A DNA stretch of 64,000 bases, from contig NW_008709463.1 in the NCBI RefSeq assembly GCF_000327385.1, forward strand, positions 1,780,341 through 1,844,340, read 5' to 3'. The notes under the pieces were generated by a model, which was not told the origin of the DNA, made no database searches, and was given only the letters and a program-made list of their open reading frames with translations. The position numbers were made by a program, and so were the translations under genes. This stretch comes from Lottia gigantea. Its lineage: Eukaryota > Mollusca > Gastropoda > Lottiidae. Positions 1-12,728 of the stretch are shown piece after piece (within the stretch, counting starts at the first letter, position 1; every line of letters begins with the position of its first letter).

Positions 1-1950
1 TATTGTCTATTAGCAAAGTAACAGGTTTTTTCAAATTTTTTTCCATTAAATGCTTCACAGATGACAAATCAATAATGATGTAAGTTTACTGATTCTATAG
101 GAACACTATTGTATTGTTAAGATACACTTGTATCTATATTTCACTGATTCCAATCAATTTTAGACACAAAAAAAATATTACGTTTCAACACTTTACAATA
201 GAGAGCTCAATTTCAGCTCTAAGGACAATGAGAAGGGGAGCTGAAATTGAGGGTAGCTTAAATAAAGCTCTTTCAAGTGGTAAATCAGATATTTAGATCA
301 CTACATACCTAACTAGCTTAACTCATTTTATTTAAGAAACAACAGATAGCTCAAATTAAGCTCAAGGGGTATGGTTGTGTGAAGGGTTAGGTTAAATGAA
401 GGGGTGGGGGGTAATGCAAAGGGGAGCTGAAATTGAAGGGAGCTTAAATTAAGCTCTATGGTAATTGGGATATTATATTTTAGTTATATATCATTTACTC
501 TCTCATTTTATTTATGAAACATGATGATTGTTAACAGTATTTAATGAATAACAAATTTGATCACATTAATTTCTATGTTTGAGTATTTTAGATTTTAGAA
601 TCGTCGTGACAATGTAATTATTATTTAGTAATTTGTAAACATCATCTCATAAATGACTAAACTTGTTTGTTGATTGTGCTATAAAAGAGAACAAAGTTTA
701 ATGAAACAGAGCAATTAGATAGATATTTTTACAATAATGAAATAATTTCACTGTTCAAATAGCACTCTATACATCAATATAGAAGGTCCAGGGGTAAATC
801 CTAGCATAGGTCGAGATAATACCTTCGGATTTTTCAACCTTATCAATGCAGCTCGTATGGCTGGAAAATATGTTATGTTGTTCAGATTGGAAAATATACC
901 TAGTAGCAAATCCAAAATAGTAGGCTAATTCCCTCATTGAACACTGTATGGCATTGCCAGTCCTCTGGCCAAATAGTGACCGACAATTTTAATTTTCATT
1001 TTAATTCTGAAATATCTGTCATGAACCAATGTCTGAAGGCTGCAGACTTGAAGAAATTTAAAATAACTATTATCATGTAGACTAGAAATAGCTAAACTAA
1101 TTGTTATAAAAAAATTTATAGGTTATAAAGCTTCCTTTAATCTTACTCAGTTTACAAAATAAAGTGAAAGTAGAGATACTGAAAAATTGTGAACTTTTGA
1201 GTTGGATTAAGAACTATTTAGATTCTGATCTGTATCAATTCTCAGAAATATTATAGAACATGCAGTTTGTCTTCGATGTAATAACAATATAATGTATTTC
1301 AGTCTTTAAGTCATTGACATTAATTTTTTTAATCGGAGACAAACTGAACTCAGGGTTTTTAATTGAAAAGTGGTACAGTTAACCAAAGTTAAGCTCTTTC
1401 AGTTATACCTAGATTCTCCAAAACATAGCCAGTTGTGAGCAGTTATCAAACCTAGTTGGCATGGGCATACAGGCTATAGGCTTGTTGTCACGGGCAAGGG
1501 GGCGGGTTGGTTTGAAGGGTTGAGATGTCAGACAAAGCACGACTCTGAGCAGCAAAGGCACAAGTTTTTTCGGGCGCTGTCCATAAGAAAATATGCCAGT
1601 TGGTCTTAAATTCTTCAGTCAAGAATTTGATATGTGATTACCATTTACCTTATTCTTATTATCCAAGAGACTAGACGTATATTCCAGGTCAACTTTCTCA
1701 TTATTGTCCAGTTATGGAGCCATTGACCCAGTTCATCAAGAAATTAGGTTATTCACACTTCAAAGCCCTACAGACAGTCGTTCATAATAGCGTTAATATT
1801 TCAGCTTAAAATGTCCGTTAAATTTGATATAAATCTAATATCTGACATTAAAATAAGCCAGGGGGAGTTTAAGAATAAAGAAAAAAGATCTGATTTAAAT
1901 CAATAAATGTGACAAATTAGAAGAAATCAGAGAAATCTAGGTTGCTTCCA
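1..1950. other. AT-rich intergenic DNA with a SINE fragment
   Basis: No gene is seen. A motif GGGGAGCTGAAATTGA followed by AGCTTAAAT(A/T)AAGCTCT occurs at 234-271 and 421-458. A SINE fragment at 785-960 (CATAGGTCGAGATAATACC) matches the copy at 56.5 kb. The rest is unremarkable. Confidence 0.6.
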
Positions 1951-1953
1951 AGA

Positions 1954-2270
1954 TTTAAAGAGACATGCGTCAATTTTCGAGGGTTTGATTTGAGTCTTGA
2001 ATATATGTAATTAGTGTTCAGAAGTACTAGAAATGTGAGAAAATAGCATAATTCCCTTAAATATACCTCAAAATAGGAATTTTTCCTATTTCTATATATG
2101 TCTAAAGCATCTTAAGAAAAGACAAGTCCTCATTTCAACTTTCAAATGCAAATAATTCTGGACACAGGGATTTGAAGACTCAAATTTCAAGAACTATGAA
2201 CACATTTACTGATTGGCTCAGCTAAAAAATTCCAGTTTCTATGACAAAAGTTTGGAACCAGTCTCTTTAA
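1954..2270. mobile_element. MITE, TTAAAGRGACA family
   Basis: Ends TTTAAAGAGACATGCG and the inverted AACCAGTCTCTTTAA; interior GATTTGAGTCTTGAATATATG, CAGAAGTACTAGAAATG and ATAATTCTGGACAC, shared with 6002-6220, 17560-17770 and 50838-51165. Confidence 0.75.
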
Positions 2271-4060
2271 AAATAAAGAAGAAGGCCTGATTAACGTTGG
2301 AATCACCAGTTGTGTCAAATTAGAAGAAATCAGAGAAATTTATTTAAAATTGGTTGCTATGACACTAATAATTTTCTAAGAGTTTTACTAGGAATGTTAG
2401 TTGGTGGCAAGATATATCAGTGAATTATTAAAGAGATTGTAAAGAGATTTTAAAAATTAATATGAATCAGGGACACTGATTGCATCAATTTCAACCATTC
2501 CAATTCTTAGTAATCACATCAACTTAAACTATATGTTTTATGAAATCACTATTGTAAAGGACCTTATACAAAACAAAACACTTAGTTTTAGTTGAATTAC
2601 AGGAACTATAGACATCTGACTGAAAATTTGAAAAGTTCATTAGCTGCTACCAATGTTTCGCCAGTACGTTGTTTGGATTTTGGGTTTCAATTTGGGGTTC
2701 AGATCGTTAGTACTTGGTTTATTTATACAAAGTTTAGAAAATCTCTTTACAATCCTTTTTACATCTAGTAGAACGCTATTTTTACAAGTAAATTCACCTG
2801 TTTCAGACTGTTTCTGAGAAATGTTAATTAACCATACTGGTAATTCTGTAAGCTGAGATGACAAGTATAATAATATTTTGATCACTTTAGAGACGAAAGT
2901 CAAGAAAGTCGTCTTGGTGTCATTTAGTAATATAGAGGTATTAACCTATTTCTATAAACATTACTTAACAAAACAATTTACAACCAAAACATCCAACAAT
3001 AAATAGAAACTACTGATTAAATATCATCATTTTATGACTGAAAAAACCGCCTACAGAATGAGTTAACAGTAAATCACTCTATTCATCCTTCTGGGAGAAA
3101 ACGTGTGGTTTATTCTCTTCTACCAAAAGTATATCAGCTTTCTTATTATTTTTAAGAGCAGAAGAAATGGTAGAAATTGTGTTTATTATAGTGACATGTG
3201 ATATAAGAATTAAAATATCTATAAAAAATATTATTCATAACCGCCCGGCCTCTTGGGCATTAAACAAATAAAATAAATTAGGAAGAAAATTTGTTGTCCA
3301 TGGCATCAATCAGAAGAGTAAACATACCCTGCCTGGAACCACACCTGCCATTGCTACTTTTTCACACATGACAATATCTCAGGTGTAAATGATCATTACA
3401 TTCATGTACGGAACTTTGGGAAACGTAGGCAGCCAAACGTTTCTTATTCGGAAAAGAAATGAATCTTCAACCCATTTCCATTTCCGGAAATTTTAGCAAG
3501 TCTTACATCTCTGCAATACCATTATGCAATAAATTTTTTCGTGTGGATACATAAAGAAGAAGAAGAAGGAAAGAATATAAAGTAAGTTTATTACAGACAC
3601 AGAATTCTAACTGGTGATTTATAACTTCTTTCTAATCACATAAAAACCATCTATACATTTATATGCCAATTACACCTCTGGTTAACTATTAGAAACACGA
3701 CAAGATTTATTAGCAAAATAAAACAAAATAGGTCTCTTTTTCTTTGAAATGTCAAATCAATGGGGAAGTTCTAATCTCGGTCATTGTGTGAAAGTCTGGT
3801 GACCTTCAAAAAGTCATATTTCTTCATCATTTCAGTTAGATAATCCTGAAAGATCAATTTCCCAGACGTTTGGTCCTGAACAAGCTGGTAGAAAGGATCC
3901 ACGTGAAACCTAAGACTTTGTTATCCTTGTGTATGATTGTTCATCTTAATGTACAGCTGTAAATAGGTATGGATAATCTGGGCAAGATCAACACTGATAG
4001 GTTTGGTCAAGTACCAGCTAGTATAAAAGATCCTTATGAACCTAAGTTGCTGTAATAAAA
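2271..4060. other. Intergenic repeat debris
   Basis: 2428-2640 is a fragment of the TTAAAGRGATTGTAAAGA MITE. 2643-2705 is the reverse of the element at 10.99 kb (CAATGTTTCGCCAGTACG). 3310-3360 and 3770-4060 are fragments of other dispersed repeats (GAAGAGTAAACATACCCTG; CAAGCTGGTAGAAAGGATCC). A minus-strand ORF at 2640-2903 overlaps repeats and is not supported. Confidence 0.55.
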
Positions 4061-4242
4061 CACAAGGGAATATATTATGGTATAACACACTTCTTTAATA
4101 AAGTACCGTACAAAACATTTACATAACGTACACAATTTACATGTTGTTTTTCATCAGAAGAAATGACAAGTGTAAATTGTGTTGAAATGTTTTTTACTTT
4201 GTTATATAAGAAAAGTGTTATACCATAATATATTCCCTTGTG
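4061..4242. mobile_element. Foldback element with perfect 28-bp inverted ends
   Basis: 4061-4088 (CACAAGGGAATATATTATGG and on) is the exact reverse complement of 4215-4242. Weaker pairing continues inward over CAATTTACA and CATCAGAAG. No ORF. One half of this element forms the tandem array at 26.52 kb. Confidence 0.85.
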
Positions 4243-4404
4243 CTCTCAACTTTTAAATATCTTTCGACTAGAAACTTTTAATTCCATCTTGAATTATTCT
4301 TAAGCAATGGCTTTCAGACATAAAAATACTTTCTGTAAGATTTGAAATCCTTAGTTCAATGACTGGAGTTTTACATCTTACTTCTCTTCACCTTATGAAG
4401 AAAG

Positions 4405-4735
4405 CAACACCATGCAGTGTGCAATGAGGGAAATATTGCAGTGGCCTTTTTTCCATCTGTCAAGAAATTGTCCACGGACACAGTCTGTAGCCTCTGCATC
4501 ACTTACAAGGAGTAACTGGGTTGAGAAATGCTAAAGTAATGGCCGGATCAATAAACCAAACGATCCAAACTTTTATTAAGGGAATGTGGTATCAGGTGTC
4601 TAGAAGAGTAAGCATACCCTGCCTGGCACCACACCCACCATAGCTGCTCAACATAAAAATAGGAACCAATGTTGGGATTAAACCTTTGATCTTCAGTTTA
4701 TCAAGCTGGAACAACACACAGAATCACTGCAGCCT
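4405..4735. other. SINE fragment and GGTATCAGGTGTCTAG element
   Basis: 4410-4520 is a minus-orientation SINE tail (GTGCAATGAGGGAAATATTG, GACACAGTCTGTAG). 4585-4640 is a copy of the element tandemly repeated at 11.1 kb. Confidence 0.6.
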
Positions 4736-4736
4736 A

Positions 4737-5620
4737 CAACACGTGTTCAAAACAGCCTGGCTACAAGAACATGTGTCCAAAACAGCCTGGCTACAAGAAC
4801 ATGTGTCAAAAACAGCATGACTACAAGAACATGTGTCAAAAACAGCCTGGCTACAAGAACATGTGTTAAAAACAGCATGGCTACAAGAACATGTGTTAAA
4901 AACAGCCTGGCTACAAGAACACGTGTTAAAAACAGCATGGCTACAAGAACATGTGTTAAAACCAGCCTGGCTACAAGAACACGTGTTAAAAACAGCCTGG
5001 CTACAAGAACACGTGTTAAAAACAGCATGGCTACAAGAACATGTGTTAAAAACAGCATGACTACAAGAACATGTGTTAAAAACAGCCTGGCTACAAGAAC
5101 ACGTGTTAAAAACAGCATGGCTACAAGAACAAGTGTTAAAAACAGTCTGGCTACAAGAACATGAGTCAAAAACAGCCTGGCTACAAGAACATGTGTTAAA
5201 AACAGCATGGCTACAAGAACATGAGTCAAAAACAGCCTGGCTACAAGAACATGAGTCAAAAACAGCATGGCTACAAGAACATGAGTCAAAAACAGCATGG
5301 CTACAAGAACATGTGTTAAAAACAGCATGGCTACAAGAACATGTGTTAAAAACAGCATGGCTACAAGAACATGTGTTAAAAACAGCATGGCTACAAGAAC
5401 ATGTGTTAAAAACAGCATGGCTACAAGAACATGTGTTAAAAACAGCATGCTACAAGAACATGTGTTAAAAACAGCATGGCTACAAGAACATGTGTTAAAA
5501 ACAGCATGGCTACAAGAACATGTGTTAAAAACAGCATGACTACAAGAACATGCGTTAAAAACAGCATGGCTACAAGAACATGTGTTAAAAACAGCCTGGC
5601 TACAAGAACACGTGTCGATG
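4737..5620. repeat. 30-bp minisatellite, about 29 units
   Basis: Unit AAACAGCATGGCTACAAGAA plus CATGTGTTA. Variants swap CATGG/CCTGG and CATGTG/CACGTG. The unit length is a multiple of three and free of stops in several frames, so long ORFs appear on both strands; they are by-products. Many units carry the palindromes ACATGTGT or ACACGTGT, E-box-like sites. Confidence 0.95.
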
Positions 5621-6001
5621 CTTGTATAACGCTTAGACTTCACCATCTCCTATTATTACCTCAACATTGTTTAATTACTTCCCCATCTGTCATACCAATT
5701 AACATTTTATTTTCCTTTTTATATCTTTTAATAATCTAACTGTTGAATGGAGTTTTACATCCTGTTTGGTTTAATGAAGTCAAGAATAATGTGCTACAAT
5801 AATATAAACTTGTGTTTGTTGAAAATAACAAAGATGAATTTAAATAGCTGCTTTTATCAATGAAGTTTTGAAAGGAATCTTGATGGTAATAATTGGAGTA
5901 GTGATGTACCTTTCACAGCAATTCATGGTCATGTTTCTGGAACAGTGGTTTGTTTAAAACTGTTTTAAACTCTCATATATAGACTGATCATTTGGATAAC
6001 A

Positions 6002-6220
6002 TTAAAGGGGCAGATTGGCCATTTTCGGGAGTTGATTTGGATCTCAAGAAAAGACGACTAGTATTTTTAACTTTAAAACGTGGATAATTCTGGACACTCA
6101 TGGATTTAAAGCGTGTCAAATTTTGTGAGCTGTGTGTGAACCTGATTGGTTTAACTAAAAAATTCCAATTCTGAGACTAAAGTAAAATTGGTCTAATAAA
6201 TGGCGCAACTGTCTCTTTAA
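6002..6220. mobile_element. MITE, TTAAAGRGACA family (short copy)
   Basis: Ends TTAAAGGGGCAGATTGGCC and inverted GCAACTGTCTCTTTAA; interior GGATAATTCTGGACAC and GATTGGTTTAACTAAAAAATT as in the copy at 1954. Confidence 0.75.
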
Positions 6221-6463
6221 AATTGAAAACACTAAAAAATTTGTTGAAGGTTGAATTTATCAAAACACTGTTATTATTCAAATAAAGAATGTCTTGAATT
6301 GAGGTCAGTTTGACAATTTCCAAGATAAAATCACAACACAAGATTAAGAAAAAAATGTCCAATGAATGAAAATGAAAAATTCATAAGACCAGAAGAAAAA
6401 TTTCTGAGATTATTTAACAATATAAAGAGAAGAATATCCGTTATCATTTCTTATACACAGATT

Positions 6464-6950
6464 ACTTCATCTTCACAATGTCAAGCTATTACAAACTTAA
6501 TCTTCACAATGTCAAGCTATTACAAACTTCATCTCCACAATGTCAAGCTATTTCAAACTTCATCTTCACAATGTCAAGCTATTACAAACTTCATCTTTAC
6601 AATGTCAAGCTATAACAAACTACATCTTCACAATGTCAAGCTATTACAAACTACATCTTCACAATATCAAGCTATTACAACTTCATCTCCACAATGTCAA
6701 GCTATTACAAACTTCATCTTCACAATGTCAAGTTATTACAAACTTCATCTCCACAATATCAAGCTATTACAACTTCATCTCCACAATGTCAAGTTATTAC
6801 AAACTTCATCTTCACAATGTCCAGCTATTACAAACTTCATCTTCACAATGTCAAACTATTACAAACTTCATCTTCACAATGTCACTCTATTACAAACTTT
6901 GTCTTATACCTTGACAGCAATAACCACTTTTCTTGTTTCACTTTCAGTTT
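6464..6950. repeat. 31-bp minisatellite grown from a MITE end
   Basis: About 15 units of 28-31 bp: CATCTTCACAATGTCAAGCT then ATTACAAACTT. This is the terminal sequence of the MITE that starts right after it at 6955. ORFs in three frames here are by-products. Confidence 0.9.
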
Positions 6951-6954
6951 GCAT

Positions 6955-7222
6955 CATCACAATGTCAAGCTATAACGAACTTCATCTTGTACCATCACTG
7001 CAATAGCCATCTTCCTTGTATCATGGTGGTTTGTAAATGCAAATCCAGCCTATCAGAGCCTTCGAATATATGCACAGCCAAGATCAAAGTCTTTGATTGG
7101 CTGTTTCTGCTAGCATACAATCGAATCAAATCGCACATTTACATTTACTTCTGTGATACAAGAAAGGTGGCTATTGCAGTCAAGGTATAAGATGCAGTTC
7201 CTAAGAGCTTGACATAGTGAAG
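6955..7222. mobile_element. MITE of the CTTCACAATGTCAAG family
   Basis: Left end CACAATGTCAAGCTATAACG and right end CTAAGAGCTTGACATAGTG are inverted; ACTGCAATAGCCATCTTCC pairs with AAAGGTGGCTATTGCAGT. The interior has CCTATCAGAGCC and TTTGATTGGCTGTTTCTG. Confidence 0.8.
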
Positions 7223-7875
7223 ATTTTTTGGGAAATAAAATCTAAAATCAAAGATACAGAATGACAAAATTCAACAAAGAAGATGCACACTAAAGACTCT
7301 ATATATTTTCTTTAAACAATGATTACCTTTTTACAATCTTTAGAGGGCATCATTTTATTACATCATATCAGTCACAAAAAATAATACAGACACCAGTTAA
7401 AAGTAAAATTCCGCGGGACACATAGGTGGTTTAAAAACTGCTTAAAATCATATCATATTAATAATACAGTCACAAAAACAGAGTCAAAATTACAAAAAAA
7501 TACAATGCAAAGAGAAGAGTTTAAAGAGAATTTCAGCAGTACATATAGGTGATACAGTCAGTACTTAAACCATATCATGTAATAAACACATTAAGGTACA
7601 TTAACTACACATTCATAAGAAAAGTATTTCTACGTTCTGGATATCACAAATCATTACTTTCTCAAGAATATATTGCTCGAGACATTGTCCAATGTCATTA
7701 ATTGATATTTAACCCTGTGAACTCTCTGACCTAGATTATGGAAATTAAAATAATCGTGATAAATATAAATACTATGAAATATACATCTGTTACCGGTATT
7801 GAAATCACTTGATAATTTAATAGGGACAGATCAAATTAATAAATCATTATTTTACATAATGAGTAGCTTAAAAAT
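7223..7875. other. AT-rich intergenic DNA
   Basis: A weak repeat of ATACAGTCACAAAAA and ATCATATCA between 7360 and 7590; nothing else seen. Confidence 0.4.
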
Positions 7876-7879
7876 TCAA

Positions 7880-8345
7880 GCTATTATATAGTATACACGC
7901 AATTGATATACGAATGAAAGGATTAGTACTATACCCAGTTGTTGATATATAATTTTCATCAGGTAATGATTACAGGCAACGCCATTCAAGGTGCAATGAG
8001 GGAAGTTTTGCCAGGAAAGCAGCATAAGCCTGCTCCTTTTGCGATTTCCAGCTGTCGAGGTATCTTTTATATGCACAGTCTGTAGCAAACAGGGCCTCAG
8101 TTTATTGTCCTTATGAGGATCTTTTTTACCAGCTGGTTCTTAGTCATGTAGTATTTAGTACTGATCTATCCACCATTATCAGTAACAGTTTACATCTGTG
8201 CCGACTGGTATAATGAGCAAATGCAAACAGATTTTGAGATGCTGATTGAGATTAGGACCCACGACCACTCATTGTTTGAAGTAATCAAACAAGTAATGTC
8301 ATGTAACGAACCAATGCTCTAACAGCCTGTGCTCTCTACCTGTGG
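7880..8345 (-). mobile_element. tRNA-derived SINE, near full length
   Basis: Read on minus: a tRNA-like head (GGTAGAGAGCACAGGCTG, GTTAGAGCATTGG, box-B-like TCGTGGGTCCTAATC), a body with AAGAACCAGCTGGTAAAAAAG and ACTGAGGCCCTGTTTGC, and a tail CCCTCATTGCACCTTGAATG. Pieces of tail or body recur at 920, 4420, 12120 and 54620. Confidence 0.65.
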
Positions 8346-10729
8346 TATGGCTATAACATTGGAATCAGTATACTAATAGATTGACACCATATTGTTTTTG
8401 TTTTTGATTGAAAATCACAATTAGATATTCTCTATGTCAACACGTTATTCAATAAATCACAAACATAATGTTGCTTTGTGAATTGAAGTCATGCTTGGCT
8501 AAATTTTCAAAAAAGTTTCAGCCTTATTCTGTCAAATTTGACCTTTAATTTGCAAATATGCCAATAAATTTCTTCAAATAGACTATAAAACTCAAGTTGT
8601 TTCATTATAGAAAATATTTCTTTTAAATATCTGCGTTATGCAACCTCAAATTTTTCGTCAACAAGGGATGCACATTATATACGGATAAATGGATTTTTCC
8701 AGATTTTGATGGGGTAAGAAAGGGGTGTGCACTATATTCAGAAATATATGATAAACCTTGATAAGAGCATAACGTAATTACTCATTCATTAACGGAGGAT
8801 TATTCATCTTTTCTTGTTTCACCGAAATTGCTAAATGCAACAATTTGATTGGATTGTATGCTAGCAAAGAAAGTCTATCAGAGCCCTTGGCTCGACAGAA
8901 AGACTATTAACAATATGGCTGCCTGTGTCTGCATACTTGGACGCCATATCCTTAATTGTTCTTTCTAAGAAGGCATTTGATAGGCTATATGTATTAAAAT
9001 CTCACAAGGGAGATAACTTGATATTTAACCTTGCCAAATGGTGGCTTTAAATCAAGGAATTGCTTAATGATGTCAAGGTATTAGACAGAGTTGGCATTTG
9101 AAGCTTGGCAACAAGTGTCATATAGCTTTAATACAAGGAAGTGCTTAATGATGTCAAGGTATTAGATAGAGTTTGTAATACCTTGACATTTTGAAGATGG
9201 ATAAAACGTAACTAAGTATGTCTTCGGTTCAGTGATCTTATAATTACATTGGCTCTGAGGAGAAACAAAAGCCACATCAGAACCTCACAATGTATTCTCA
9301 TTCTATTATATTATATTAAATCAATGTTAAAATAATTATTAAGCTTTAAACAATTTCCTATTGTTGAATTTTGAAAAATATTTTAAGATAATAAATGAAC
9401 CTAAGGATAATTATAACCTAAATAAAATAACCAGGAGAAATAATTTTTTATCATGTCAATGATTTGGTCTACTTTTCTTTCTTAAAAAGTTTTAAAATGT
9501 CATTAAGTGCCTCATAAATTCCAACATCATATTATGAAGTGGCTGCAAAGAGGATTCTTAGCATTTTCATGAATCAGAGCCTTTCATATTGTCATTAGCA
9601 GTCTGAAACATCTGTCTCTAGTTCAGCCTCTGATAGCTATTTTAATAATTGTTGGCTTGAATAGGGTTTGGTGAAACCATGGTAAATAAGTAGGTTAAAA
9701 ATATACCATCACTTATCAAAGGCTGGAATAGAGGCAGATGTTCGAACTACAATTTGCATCGTTCTGATTTTCATTAGATGTCTGTGGTTCCTGTAATTAT
9801 AAAAATGTCTCATCATATATGGCACATCTATCTCAAAGCTGTTTAAAATATCTAAGGGTTTTTGAGATGCCTAATTGAAAATGGAAATGGCGCAAATCTA
9901 AACCATCAGTGTCCCTCATATAATAAGTCAATAACTAAAATAGTTTTAATATTACGTATTATCATCCAAACAGATTACTGTATTTCTTAAATCTTAATAA
10001 TCAACAAAGGCTGACTGGAAATTAGAATGGTACAAATCCCTTCTATCATTGGTCACGATATTATTAGTTTTATAATTTGTTTTATTATCCAATCAGATAA
10101 GTGTAGGTCTATTATTTAAATATGAATTTTATCTTAGTTGAGTTTTCGAGAATGAGGCCCCCTGGTAATAGAATCAGTTTAAACAAATTCTTCTGCAATA
10201 CATCAAGAAAGTATGTTTATATTCATAACTTGAAATGATAAGTATATATTGCTGTTGGCAATGAAAGATATCAAAAAAACTACTGGTGTATTATATAAAG
10301 TGGAAGGTATGTACTCAATGACCTGGCTGAGTGACCCTTCAAACAATTAAAATATATCTTCTTAAATTAATCAATTGATATATGAAGAATTAATATTTAG
10401 ATACAATTAATCTATAATCAATAATCATTTTCTAATATGAATCATCTATAAGTCTTCAGATGAACTAGAAAAATGCCCGTCAAATATATTTCAAACTAGG
10501 AATTTACTTTTTATTTCTTCTGCAATGCCTTGTGCCTCTGTTAACTTGCCTGATTGCCAAATATGGACAGGGAGCATGTTTGCGTATGAGTGGCCTGAAG
10601 CATGACTGAGTGTATGTGAGAGCGTCAGTTTAGTTTGTCACCGTTGTGGTTGGTTGAAATCATCTTGTATATAATTCATATGTTTAAATAAATTCTTAAC
10701 TTATCAACCACTTTTCACCTCATCTTTTA
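8346..10729. other. Intergenic DNA with MITE fragments
   Basis: 8820-8920 contains a TTTGATTGGATTGTATGCTA interior of the CTTCACAATGTCAAG MITE. 9601-9755 is a foldback whose ends ACATCTGTCTCTAGTTC and GGAATAGAGGCAGATG match the element at 56.08 kb. 9060-9190 has two copies of TTAATGATGTCAAGGTATTA. No gene seen. Confidence 0.55.
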
Positions 10730-10804
10730 CCACAATACAGTCCAGGGGTAGGCTTTCACTTTATACAACTTGTAAGTTGAGCCTACACCTTGACTGTATT
10801 GTGG
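10730..10804. repeat. 75-bp imperfect hairpin
   Basis: 10730-10754 (CCACAATACAGTCCAGGGGT and on) pairs with 10780-10804 over 25 bases with two mismatches, leaving a 25-base loop. Probably a tiny MITE remnant. Confidence 0.75.
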
Positions 10805-10994
10805 AACCGATTGAGACACAAGGATAATGCAGAATATCTGGAAACGTCTTGATGGATTCATCAACAGTTCAGCAATGCATCGGTACCAAAAGTTTTGCCA
10901 AATTTGGATTGTGTCCTGGAGAAAATTCTCCTCAACAACTAACATTCCAAATATGGATCAGAGCCACTCTCATAAATTGTTACCTTTTGAGTGA

Positions 10995-11395
10995 TGATAA
11001 ATAAACCGATCCAAAACGTAAAACAAAACCTGAAATCCAAACATTATATTGGTGAAACATTAGTAGCAGCTACGAGGAAGTATATCAATCACATGTGAGG
11101 AAGTATATCAATTATTGAGTAAGTATTTCATAATGAAAAGTGGTATCAGGTGTCTAGAAGAGTAAGTATACTTTGTCTAGTACCACACCCGTTATAATGA
11201 ACTTTTCATATTAGAAAGTATATCAATTATTGAGTAAGTATTTCATAATGAAAAGTGGTATCAGGTATCTATAAGAGTAAGCAAACCCTGACAGGCACCA
11301 CACCTGTTATAATGAACTTTTCATATTAGAAAGTATATCAATTATTGAGTAAGTATTTCATAATGAAAAGTGATATCATGTGTCTAGAATATTTG
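10995..11395. repeat. 115-bp tandem element, about 2.5 units
   Basis: ATTATTGAGTAAGTATTTCA starts at 11111, 11226 and 11341. Each unit has GGTATCAGGTGTCTAGAAGA, CACCACACC and AATGAACTTTTCATATTAG. Single copies are at 48065-48240, 61290-61440 and 4585. The leader GATCCAAAACGTAAAACAA precedes both this and the 61.3-kb copy. Confidence 0.8.
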
Positions 11396-11550
11396 TGGGG
11401 CTATCTAAGATGTTATATTACTTTAGGACAATCAATCAATACAGATCTTTACAGGTTAATTTCTTAAATAAACTTACTCTTTCAAATACTAAAATTCTAA
11501 ATAAAATCTCCCTGACAAACAATAAGCTTATTAGATCAATCTGTATATTG

Positions 11551-11837
11551 TTAAAGAGATTGTAAAGAGATTTTCTAATAATTATATTTATATCAGGCAC
11601 ACTGATAGTACCAATTTAACCAATCCAATTTTCAGTCAGTTCTGTAGTTCCTGCAATTCCATTAAACTAAAAACTAAGCGTTATATGACATCACTAACGC
11701 AAAAATCGCGAATAATATCTGAAAGTTTTTGAAATAATGAAAACATAAAACATTTAAAATTGGAATGATACAAATTGATGCTATCATTACCTCTGGTAAA
11801 CATAAACAGTTTATAAAGTACTTTACAATCCCTTTAA
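11551..11837. mobile_element. MITE, TTAAAGRGATTGTAAAGA family (full length)
   Basis: Left TTAAAGAGATTGTAAAGAGA and right ACTTTACAATCCCTTTAA are inverted. The interior has CCAATTTTCAGTCAG, GTAGTTCCTGCAATTCC and AAACTAAGCGTTATATGACA. This is the best copy of a family with at least five fragments in the window. Confidence 0.8.
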
Positions 11838-12180
11838 GCTTTTCTTTTCAATACAATAAATATCATTAGGTAAATTAGGTGCACGTCAACATTTAAAATA
11901 ACTTTAAGTCAAATCTAGCAGGTCACAGACAAAATTTTTTTATTTATAATTAGAAACATAATATGAATAGATGAATATTAAATTTATTCAACAGCAATTT
12001 ATTTAATGTCTCACCATTCAATAAAACCCTTTATGTTTTAGGCTGTGTATGTTTAAGATCGAAAATCAAAAAAATAGATGACAATGTAAAGTGAAGAGTA
12101 GGCTAATGCTTCTGTCTTGACAAAGTTTCCCTCATTGCACACTAAATGGCATTGCGTTCTTTGTGAGACCAATCAGTTGT
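11838..12180. other. AT-rich spacer with a SINE tail
   Basis: 12118-12160 matches the CCCTCATTGCAC SINE tail in the plus direction; the rest shows nothing. Confidence 0.4.
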
Positions 12181-12182
12181 AG

Positions 12183-12728
12183 ATGATGACATTGTAAATT
12201 GAAGAAATTGTGTACAATAAAACCCAGGAGTAGTATACTATATAAACTGATGATGACAATGTAAATTGTTGAAACGTTGTGTATAATAAAACTCAGGAGT
12301 AGTATACCATATAAACTAATGATGACAATGTAAATTGTTGAAACATTGTGTACAATAAAACTCAGGAGTAGTATACCATATAAACTGATGATGACAATGT
12401 AAATTGTTGAAACATTGTGTACAATAAAACTCAGGAGTAGTATACCATATAAACTAATGATGACAATGTAAATTGAAGAAATTGTGTACAATAAAACTCA
12501 GGAGTAGTATACCATATAAACTGATGATGACAATGTAAATTGTTGAAACATTGTGTACAATAAAACTCAGGAGTAGTATACCATATAAACTGATGATGAC
12601 AATGTAAATTGTTGAAACATTGTGTACAATAAAACTCAGGAGTAGTATACCATCTAAACTGATGATGACAATGTAAATTGTTGAAACATTGTGTACAAAA
12701 AAACCCAGGAGTAGTATAGCATAAAATG
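12183..12728. repeat. 69-bp minisatellite, about 8 units
   Basis: Unit: AAACTGATGATGACAATGTA, AATTGTTGAAACATTGTG, TACAATAAAACTCAGGAG, TAGTATACCATAT. Two units have GAAGAAATTG in place of GTTGAAACATTG, a higher-order pattern. The unit resembles the inner part of the foldback at 4.06 kb. Minus-strand ORFs are by-products. Confidence 0.93.

Noticed and set aside
4747-5739. Long ORFs on both strands (up to 299 codons)
   Set aside because: They arise because a 30-bp repeat without stops stays in frame; no start context, homology or non-repeat sequence.
6362-7190. Overlapping plus-strand ORFs
   Set aside because: They are three frames of the MITE-derived array and the MITE itself.
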